A stretch of 64,000 nucleotides of DNA from Pseudomicrostroma phylloplanum (taxonomy: Eukaryota > Basidiomycota > Exobasidiomycetes > Microstromatales): the NCBI GenBank assembly GCA_039545275.1, contig BCHS01000002.1, positions 1,736,001 through 1,800,000 on the forward strand, written 5' to 3'. Below are positions 56,001 to 64,000 of the stretch, in pieces; position 1 is the first letter of the stretch, and every line of letters begins with the position of its first letter. The notes beneath the pieces were generated by a model. The model was not told the origin of the DNA. It ran no database searches and saw only the letters and a list, made by a program, of their open reading frames with translations. Made by a program: the position numbers and the translations under genes.

Positions 56001-59000
56001 CAAGGCCGAATCTGAGCGCTTCCAACATCTCTCGCTCTTTCTGATCCCGCTCCGCCCTTTCGGTGATCATCGCAAGCTCCAGCTCCTTCCGCTTGAGCTC
56101 CTCGTCGTGACGGGTGGCTGTCAGCAGTGGGCGAATCTTGGTATAGAGCTGCCACCAGGGCCATTCTCGAAGCTGAACGTAGAGCCTGGCATTGCGTTGG
56201 ATGGTTCTCACTGCTGCCGAGCGATTGAGGATCTTCTTCATCTGCCTTCGGGCAGTGAACATGCGACATGCGCCTTGGAAGCGAGCGAAGATGTCATACA
56301 AGAGTGCATCTCTTCGAGCCTCAAGCTCTGCTAGAGCTCCCGCTTTGAAGAAGGTCTTGGTCAGACCGATCTTAAAGACCTCTCGGTTCAGTTCGAGGGC
56401 TTCGGTCATTCTTTGACAAGCTTTACGACCATCCATGTAGCCTCGAGGGATGATGTCAGGGGTGAGGACCTCGTACCTCGTGCGGAACTCAGTGAAGAGT
56501 AGCCTGTTGGGGTAGCCAAGTCGAGCAATACGGATACCCTCCAGCACTCCATTGCACCTCAATTGTTCCAGCACCAGGGGTAGATGCATCTTGCCAGGCT
56601 TGCGCTCAGCGTTGGGCACAATACAGCGTACGAAGTGAGGGTGAGTGGAAGCCAATTGGTTCATTAGCGAGTTCAGCTGTTCCTTGTGCTTCTGGGCAAG
56701 GGTTCGGAAAGCTCCGCGCTTTGGCCGACGCTTCACAGGACTGCTGGCTTTGGAAGGCGTGCCGAAATTCTGGTCGTCGTCTACTGCAAAGTCAGAGAAC
56801 AGGCTCGCAATGAAGCGATCGTTCGACTCGGACATCACTCTCGTCAAATTGTCGTTGAGAGGATCCTTGTTCTTGTCCAGCCATCCTTCGGTTCTGTACT
56901 CGACGTTGCCAGCGTAATGCTTGATCGTGAAACCAGCTGCGAAGCGGGATGGGATGTATTTGCTGGAACCGTGTGCTACCCCACGTTGGGCTGCAGCAGC
57001 AGCCGCCAGTTCGTCCTGAGCTGATCCGTCCCTCTTCGTTGCCCACGTCCTGTTACACTTCTCAGTGAAGGTCTCGTCTGTGGCTCTGGGCATAATACAC
57101 TCCTCATCCAGGCAGGATAGGATTCCAATCGGCGTTGTAGACTCGATCAGGTCAATCGTGGGTTGCAGGTCGAGTCCGAAGTTGACAAAGTCCCACTCGA
57201 TACTTTCGCGAGCGTACTCTTCTTGCTCGAGGACAAACATGTGATGATTGAAAAATTGCTGTAGCTTTTCGTTCGTGTAATTGATGCATAGCTGCTCGAA
57301 TGAGTTGACTTCGAAGATCTCAAAGCCAGCGATGTCCAGCACTCCGATGAAAGTACTCTTGCTCGTCGGGCGATCTAGGGCGGAATTGATGCGCTCTACG
57401 ATGGCGCCAAATGTTTTCTCGTACATTGTCTTGCACAATGCTGCCGTCTCTTCAAGAACTTGCTTGCGAGTCCTGGACTGCGATACCCATTCCCTGCCAG
57501 CCTTGACCCGTGGCCTGAGCAACGCTTTTGTCAGCTCCTGTTCTGGCACTCCGAGTAGATGGCAGACCTTCTCGATGTGGGCGGAGTTGTCGATCCGTGC
57601 TTGCTCGGTGCCTGAACGGTCCTCTGCAAGCTGAATGTTACCGATCTGCAAGATCGAAGCGACGACGCGGAAGAAGTTCAGCTGCTCTTCCGGTGAGAAT
57701 CCGACGGTATCGAGAGCAGTCCTCAGCGCCTTCCACTCGACGCCATCGTCCAGTCCCTCCACATTTTGCCTAGAGCTCTTCAGGTAGGCATAGTCTCCTG
57801 GCGTTCCCGTGAGCAGCAGCTTCGACAATAAATCGCGATCCCCACTGCGAAGCAGCTGATAGAAGACGTGAAAGCTTCTTTCAGCTTCACTCCGATTGTG
57901 GACGCGAGACTTTTCGAGGAGGTACCAGTCAATATTGGCGCCTGCTATGCATCCTGTGGACGTGAACTCTATTCTGACAAACTTGCCGAATCTACTCGAG
58001 TTGTTGTTGCGGATCGTCTGAGCATTACCGAACGCCTCCAAGATTGGGTTCGCTTGCAGAATCTGTCGTTCCAGGAGACCCAGTTGCTTTGTTCCATCCC
58101 CTTCGCTGTTTTGCATTCTGTCGATGGTATATCTAGAGCTGCCGGCTCTACTGAGGCCATTGCGCATCGAGCTGGCACTACGTGTAAGAGAAGGAGCTTC
58201 AGGCGCGAGGCTAGAGCCAATTGCTGGTGCCATGTCTGCTGCCACTGCCGCTAGATACTGGATGACCTTCTTGGTGTTCTCAGTCTTTCCTGCACCCGAC
58301 TCTCCGGTCACGAGAAGACTTTGATTCTCGCGATTGTCGAGCATGTTCCGCATTGCCTCATCGGCGACTGCAAAGACGTGAGGGGCATTGTCCTCTCTCC
58401 TGCGGCCTTTATATGCTGCTACGATCGCATCTGTGTAGATTGGCAGCTGATGATATGGATTGACTGCGACCAAGAAGAGCCCGGAGTATGTCTATGGGTG
58501 TAGCTCAATTGCATTAGTAGGCAACACGTCACTTGCTGGCTGAGCTGCTTCTGAATACTCACGTAGATCATTCCTCGCTGATACCTCTGCCGGAGGCAGT
58601 GCGACACGCCAGCCTCGCTCAGGAAGGTCAGGTCTGCAATGTTCTCACTCAACTCGAAACGAGGAGGATTCTGCTTCGAGATGTCAAAGGCTGGCACGCT
58701 TTGATGCTGTAGAGAGTCAAGTGCGCCAAGAAGGGAGTCAGTCCCATGTTGCACCACTCCCTCGCATCTGCCATCAGCTACTCACTGAGCCATCCGGCAG
58801 AGCTACCACCACTGTCTCCCCATTCTGCTCCTCCCGCACTACCCATCCAGGAAGGTAGCCAGCCTCCTTGTCGGGAACCCAGACGTACTTCTTCGAAGCG
58901 AACTCTGCTGCTGCGCCTGCTTCCGCCGCACTGCTGCCAGAGGCTCCTCCGGAGTCTGCGCTTCCTCTAGGCAGAGCTGCGAGAGTAGCGGGACCATTGC

Positions 59001-59010
59001 GCACCGCCAT
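53030..59010 (-). CDS. MYO1: Class II myosin heavy chain (cytokinetic myosin)
   Basis: Type II myosin powers the contractile ring in cytokinesis. Exons 58786-59010, 58563-58706, 53375-58491 and 53030-53195 give 1883 residues. The N-terminal SH3-like domain has YVWVPDKEAGYLPGWVV. The motor has the P-loop GESGAGKTENTKK, switch I NNSSRFGKF, switch II DIAGFEIFEVNSFEQLC, and the actin-binding and converter regions (HFVRCIVPNAERKPGKM, LRCNGVLEGIRIARLGYPNR). One IQ-like segment follows (AVRTIQRNARLYVQLREWPWW), then about 1000 residues of heptad coiled coil interrupted by Gly/Ser breaks. The last exon is my choice: the GTGAGT donor after LEA and the TAG acceptor at 53196 give a tail reading SLGHDDEDADADDGALK and ending in TPRRGSPW. 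It keeps the frame, but the last 55 residues are less sure than the rest. Confidence 0.95.
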
Positions 59011-59580
59011 CACGGCTGCAGCGTCAAGGGATTCGTGTGTGATATAGAGCGCAGCAAGACTACACTTCGATCTCTGAGAGTTGCGTCGCAAGTAACGCGG
59101 CTACAGGCGCGTGGCAGCGAAGTGTTGGTCTCCTGATGTTGATGTTTCGGAGTAGAGGAAGTGGTAGCGTAGAGGTCGCAATAGGATCCTTGGCGCGATG
59201 GTAACTGTAAAGACAAGTCTGAGGTGCTGGTCCCAACACGAAGTCTGCTGGAGAGCGGCCACGACACAGGCGGGTATGGATTGGGACGTTGGAGACAGGA
59301 GTGCGAGGAACATCGATCAAAGACCATCACGGCCTCTTGTCGTCGCCTCGCCTCGCCTGGCTGCATCAACACCCCTGAGCGCGATCGGACCGTCGCCTCT
59401 CAGTCCGTCGTGTGCGGAGTTTGAACATTTCGGGGACGAGAAATTTGACCCGACGACGGAAGAGGCGTAGAGGACGGACGGCAGCATACACTCTTCTCAC
59501 ACATCCTCAAGACCATCATCTTGATTCCTCCACCGCCACCCTCTTCCCTACCTCTTCGGCGGGCACTTGTTTCAAAGAGC
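59011..59580. other. Divergent intergenic region between myosin and UTP22
   Basis: About 570 bp for two divergent genes. Upstream Mets in frame with the myosin start exist but read like leader. No gene is supported. Confidence 0.5.
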
Positions 59581-62500
59581 ATGCCTGGAATCAAGAGGAA
59601 GGCTAACCCGCCGCCGCCCCGGGCATCTACGTCCAGGATCCCACGTCAGCCAGCCAAGAAGCAGCTCCGGCCAGCTTCTCCATCCGATGACGATGGTGAG
59701 AGTGATTTTGATGACGCAGCAGATCTCATGGCCGCGGCCACGGCCAGCGCCAACGGCATGGATGATGCCAACGATGCATACAACGGCAGCTCCAGCGACG
59801 AGGACTCAGGAGAAGATCAGCCAGGTCTGACCATGCTGTCGGATGAAGACATGGAAGGCGGCTTTGAAGATCTGGAAGAAGAAGGAGGGGAGCTCAACGG
59901 CGGACAATATGAGGACAGTGACGGAGACGAGGATGGTTTTGAGGACCTAGAAGCGGAGGCCGAAGAGATCGGCAAGACCACCAAGCGGAAGGGTGCAAAG
60001 AGCAAAGAAGCATTGTACGCACCCCCGACTAACGAGGAGATGCAAGGGCTTCGCGAGACTGGGGAGCTGTTCAAGAGCAATGTGATCAAGCTGCAGGTGA
60101 GTATGACTACATGAAGATCATCTTGAGCCCTCGAGTGTCGCTCACATCTTCGGCTGGACTACGCTATCCAATTGCAGATCGAAGAAATGCTTGGGACAGT
60201 GCGGCCCAGCTATCACAAGGCTGGCCCCCTCGAGCTCGTTTTGCGTCGCCTACATTCTCTCTTCCAGTCTCTGCAGCCTATACCTCCTCAGAGCATCACA
60301 GAATGCTCAAAGTCCATCCGCTCCGCATATCCCGCTTCTGCGAAAATCGTCATTCCCTTTGCGGATCCTCAGCCTCAGGCAGACGTGAACTACAAACTAG
60401 GCTTCGAGCCCCCTTCCGGTCTGCAGCTGGTAGGCAGCTGGCCCGTTAAGACTTCCTCGTTGCGGCCACAAGGATTGGATGTGGACGTAGCTGTGGTCAT
60501 GCCATCAGCCATCTTCCAGGAAAAGGACCACTTGAACTTTCGATACTACCACAAGAGAGCCTTCTACCTGGCAGTATTGGCCGCCGCCGTCTCCTCCTCT
60601 GCCAAGGATCTGGGCATCGAGCAGCCGATGTTTGAGACAGAGGGTTCGGACTCGAAGCGTTCCATCATAGTCCTCAAACCACTGCGCAACAAGGCAGACT
60701 CTGACTTCTCGAAGCTCAAGGCGGAGATCAGGATTCATCTTGCTCATGATCCTTCGCTCTTCCCTGCTGGCCGCCTTGCTCCGTCTCGGAATAACATCAG
60801 AGCGGCACAGACGACGAGTGCAGCAGGAGGCGAGGCATCTCAGGAACACGTAGCCACACCGCACTACAACGCTGGCATCCTCAGTGATTCTCTGATGGCT
60901 CCACACCTCGTATACCTGCACGCTACAGCAAAGGCATGCGCAGGCTTCGCTGATGCTTGCATGTTGCTGAAGGTTTGGGCTTTCCAGAGAGGCTTTGGAT
61001 CGGGCGCTTCCTCTTCCAAAGTAAAAGGAGCCCAGGAAATGGTCAGGCGAATGGTATTGGGAACAGAATCTACTGGGTTCCTCCTCACAATGATCCTTGC
61101 TCACCTCCTACATGGTGAAGAGCGACAGCACGGCCGAGCTGCTCACACCGCCGCACCCCGTAAGCTGGTCAACAGCTTGAGCAGCTATCAGCTGTTCCGA
61201 GGGGTCGTGGACTGGCTTGCTCATCACAACTTTGCTGAGCATCCTGTGTTCATGAAGGCAGCAGACCCAGCTCTTGGCATCTTCTCACGCTCGGACAAAA
61301 TCCCTCGTCAAGAGTTTGCACAGCACTTCCAACGGGTGTTCGTGGACCCAACAGGTAGCATCAATCTGCTGACACAATGTCTCCCGGGCTCTCTGGACCT
61401 TCTACAGCATGAAGCTCGTCTCACCTTTGCTATGCTGGAGGATGCAGAGACCGATCATTTCGACAGCCTCTTCCTCACACAACGAGCATCACCTTTATTC
61501 GTCTTTGATGACTGCGCTCGCCTCTCGCTGCCCTCGGGTGCTCTGTCGGCGACAGAGCGCTTCAGCGCATTTGACACTGGGAGTGCTCGCAACTCCATCG
61601 GCCATGCAATCGAGAAGTCAGTCAGGCGCGCCATGGCGCAACGAGCCCGCTTCTGTACTTTGCTGACGACACACTGCAGCAGTGGGGATCGGTCTTGGTC
61701 TGCAGGACAGACGCGTCCGCAAAAAGCTGCTGAAAGCGTTGAGTTGGGCCTAGTCTACGAAGGTGCGCTGGCGCTTCGTTTGGTGGAACATGGGCCAACA
61801 CCAGAAGAGAAAGAGAAAGCAGCCGAGTTCCAGGCCTTCTGGGGCGATGTTGCTGAGCTGCGACGCTTCAAGGACGGCAGAATCCTGTTCAGTATCGTGT
61901 GGGAGACGAAGGGACAACACGAACGCTGGTCCATTCCCCGCAGGATCCTGCGCCATGTCATGGAGAGGCACCACTCCGTCATGCCTGATGGCCTACACTT
62001 TGAAGGCGAGGGTTTCGCCGGCATGTGTGAGATGCCCGCCAATCTCGTCGACAAGGTCTACCTGGCTCCGCCGGAAGAGAAGGGCTTCCAGCTCGTGCAG
62101 AGTGCATTCGACAGCCTCACGCGCCAGCTGCGAGCAATGGAAGACCTGCCGCTGTCCTTGATCAGCATCACTGCTGCAAGCTCTGGACTACGCGGGACTT
62201 CCGCCTTTGTGCCTGGACCGACGAACCTGGGAGCTCTAGGGTCCAGGATCCCTGATTGTGCATCGCACATCTCGGTACAAGACATCGTATTCACTTTCGA
62301 ATCTTCTGGCCGCTGGCCTGATGATCTGAAGGGCATCCAAGCCATGAAGCTGGCATTCATGGAGCGACTCGCTGCTCTGCTGCCCACAAATATTCCAGAC
62401 TTGCAGGCTCATGTTGCGCTCGATGACGATGCCGAGGACAGCTCAATACAGGACTGCAGCTCCTTGGAGCTGATCTTGCCGTCGGGGTTTGCTTTCCGAG

Positions 62501-63687
62501 CTCGCATTCACCACGAGCGCGAGAGAGTGCTCCTCGAGCGGATAGTGTCCGACAAGCGCTTCGAGACTCCAGCGCGAAGAGAGGAAGCTGCTCGGTGCCT
62601 TGCCAAGTGGGAAAGGCGATTCGTGACCGGGCCCTCGCACCACGCTGCTTTGGCGACCATCCAACATCGCTTCGTAGCTTTGAGCGATACGACTCGTCTT
62701 GTTAAGCGATGGCTCACCTGCCAGATGCTAGACAGTCAACACGTCTCAGAGGAGATCGTCGAGCTTCTATGCACGAGCGTGTTCATCTCCCAGGGCGCAG
62801 CAGTTCCTTCTTCTGGCGCGTCTGGCTTCTTGCAAGTCGTTCAGAAGCTCGCGACTTGGAAGTGGCGAGACGAGCCTCTGCTTCTCCCTCTGCGAGCAGC
62901 TGTCCTAGCATCGGACGAGACGCCGCTCACAAGCGGTCTCCGTTTCCAGACGGAGAAGAGACTTGAGGCGATGGAGGCCTTCAAGAAGACGCGTAGCACA
63001 GACCCTAGCATCTCCAACCGAGGGTGGTTCATTGCTACCGAAGAGGACGTCGAGGGCCGACACTGGGGTGAACTTGGTCCATCCGGCCCGATCGCTCACT
63101 CGATCCAGCAACTAGCCAAGGGCGTCTGTGCCCTTCTCGGCAGCATTGAAGCGGGCGCTGGCCCCCGGGGAGGTATCACCCCAGCTGTCGCCCGCGCGCT
63201 CTTCACCCCTTCGACAAAGGCCTTCGACTTTGCCATCCACCTCCGTCCTCAAGTACTCCCCCGCTACGGGCAGGGTCTCCATTCAGACGAGTCTCTCTGG
63301 ACATCAGGCGCTTCTGCCTTCCGCAACCAGCCTCTCAAGGCAGGCGGACAGCGCTCCGTCTACGGTCCCACTCCGCGCGTCGACTTCGACCCAGCCGCAA
63401 AGCTCCTCGCCCTGCTCCGCTCCGTGTACGGCGACTCGCTGCGCCTCTTCTTTGATCCGCACGGCGGAGCCACGATTGGTGGGATGTGGAACCCGTCCCT
63501 GGTGGGCGAGGAACACGGGAGGAAGTTCAAGGTCGGTTTGGGGTACAATAGCGCTCCGCCTCAGGCGCTTCAGGCGGGGGCCGAGGGAGGTAAGCTGAGG
63601 GACGTCTCGTTGAACACGAAGGCGATCCTTGCTGAGATGGAGAGGTTGGGAGAAGGACTCATCGAGAGGATCGAGCTGATCAAGTGA
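59581..63687 (+). CDS. UTP22: Small-subunit processome protein Utp22 (NOL6/Nrap)
   Basis: Utp22 works with Rrp7 in the UTP-C module of the 90S pre-ribosome, in the nucleolus. Exons 59581-60096 and 60178-63687 join in phase 0 (NVIKLQ-IEEML) to give 1341 residues, normal for the family. The first 150 residues are acidic and Ser-rich (SSSDEDSGEDQ, EDSDGDEDGFED), typical of nucleolar proteins. Nrap domains follow: LELVLRRLHSLFQSLQPIP, GLDVDVAVVMP (relic of the nucleotidyltransferase site), HYNAGILSDSLMAPHL, ACMLLKVWAFQRGFG and, near the end, LRLFFDPHGGATIGGMWNP. The nucleotidyltransferase fold is thought inactive in the family. The start MPGIKRKANPPPPR is the first Met of the open frame. Confidence 0.95.
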
Positions 63688-63854
63688 AGCCCAGGAGAAA
63701 AAGGGGCAAGCTAGCAAAGGGCGTAGAGGAGGCTGATGTGACTGTACTTGCGATGCGGCGCGGCAAAGTGGGGGATCTTGTACAAATGAAAGTCGTTAAT
63801 CATTACAAACGTTACAGGAAGAATTCTTCTCGATTGATCTCGTCCCCACCCCAT

Positions 63855-64000
63855 TTACATGAACATGTCGTCATAGCCACTAGGCGGTCTGACATCGTCC
63901 CAATCAGGATCGCCCCTCCTGCCCTGTCCGCCCTGTCCGCCTCCCCCTCGTCCAGCACCAGGCAACGTCCCTCCTGGTCCAAAGGGTCCTCTAGGTCCGC
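63855..64000 (-). CDS. C-terminal end of a PI31-like proteasome regulator, 5' part outside the window
   Basis: Only the last 48 codons are visible, on the minus strand with stop TAA at 63855-63857. They read as a Gly/Pro/Arg-rich stretch (RGPFGPGGTLPGAGRGGGG) and end in DWDDVRPPSGYDDMFM. PI31 (PSMF1, fission yeast Fub1) ends in a Gly/Pro-rich tail closing with a very similar PPGYDDM-hydrophobic motif, which contacts the 20S proteasome. The match rests on this short tail alone, so other Gly-rich proteins are not excluded. Confidence 0.6.
   Translation of the reverse strand, partial: GPRGPFGPGGTLPGAGRGGGGQGGQGRRGDPDWDDVRPPSGYDDMFM

Overview
The window is nuclear DNA from a fungus, most likely a basidiomycete (the Ustilaginomycotina are my guess; no marker here settles the order). 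It is GC-rich and gene-dense. Introns are short, almost always with GTGAGT or GTAAGT donors and CAG or TAG acceptors. Gene content is fungal: Ste23-type protease, Rrn6-like Pol I factor, class II myosin, UDP-glucose dehydrogenase and orthodox fungal aquaporin. I see 23 protein-coding genes, two of them cut by the window edges. I could not support any tRNA, rRNA, transposon or CRISPR array.

Layout. 0-10 kb: SEC24 (minus, 3' end missing), enolase, an RBM25-type RRM/PWI splicing factor (minus), a small basic unknown protein, and an LACTB2-type metallo-beta-lactamase (minus). 10-25 kb: BCAS3-like WD40 protein, condensin SMC4, a beta-hydroxyacid dehydrogenase (minus) and an RRN6/TAF1C-like Pol I factor. 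25-31 kb: aquaporin, NAD(P)HX dehydratase (minus) and the ribosome-recycling ATPase RLI1/ABCE1. 31.6-36.2 kb is the accessory part: three minus-strand genes for predicted secreted, low-complexity or repetitive proteins, without recognisable enzymes. 37-49 kb: UDP-glucose 6-dehydrogenase (minus), a four-finger C2H2 factor (minus), a PLP decarboxylase and a Ste23/insulin-degrading-enzyme protease (minus). 49-64 kb: SF3b subunit Ysf3, a degenerate NDP-kinase-fold protein with a novel-looking repeat tail (minus), myosin II heavy chain (minus), UTP22/NOL6, and the last codons of a PI31-like proteasome regulator (minus).

The housekeeping genes are unrelated in pathway, although several act on RNA or ribosomes (RBM25, Ysf3, RRN6, UTP22, RLI1). 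Many lie head to head and share short intergenic regions: RBM25/unknown, hydroxyacid dehydrogenase/RRN6, NAXD/RLI1, STE23/YSF3 and myosin/UTP22. The NAXD/RLI1 gap holds three perfect TGASTCA (Gcn4/AP-1-type) sites.

The most interesting part is the secreted-protein cluster. The gene at 35029-36156 encodes a signal peptide followed by five copies of a cysteine-free repeat, each ending in a Lys-Arg or Arg-Arg site and followed by an acidic spacer. This is the layout of a Kex2-processed repeat precursor. Its neighbour at 33485-34000 carries two shorter repeats with the same dibasic-then-acidic junction, but an in-frame TGA lies between them. Other notable points are enolase microexons of 6 and 11 nt, an N-terminal WW domain on Sec24, a catalytically dead NDP-kinase domain fused to five SLAxPxIxPRxN repeats, and a Glu at the aquaporin selectivity-filter position usually held by His. 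Exon boundaries were worked out by hand from splice signals and reading frame; all complete multi-exon models keep a continuous frame.
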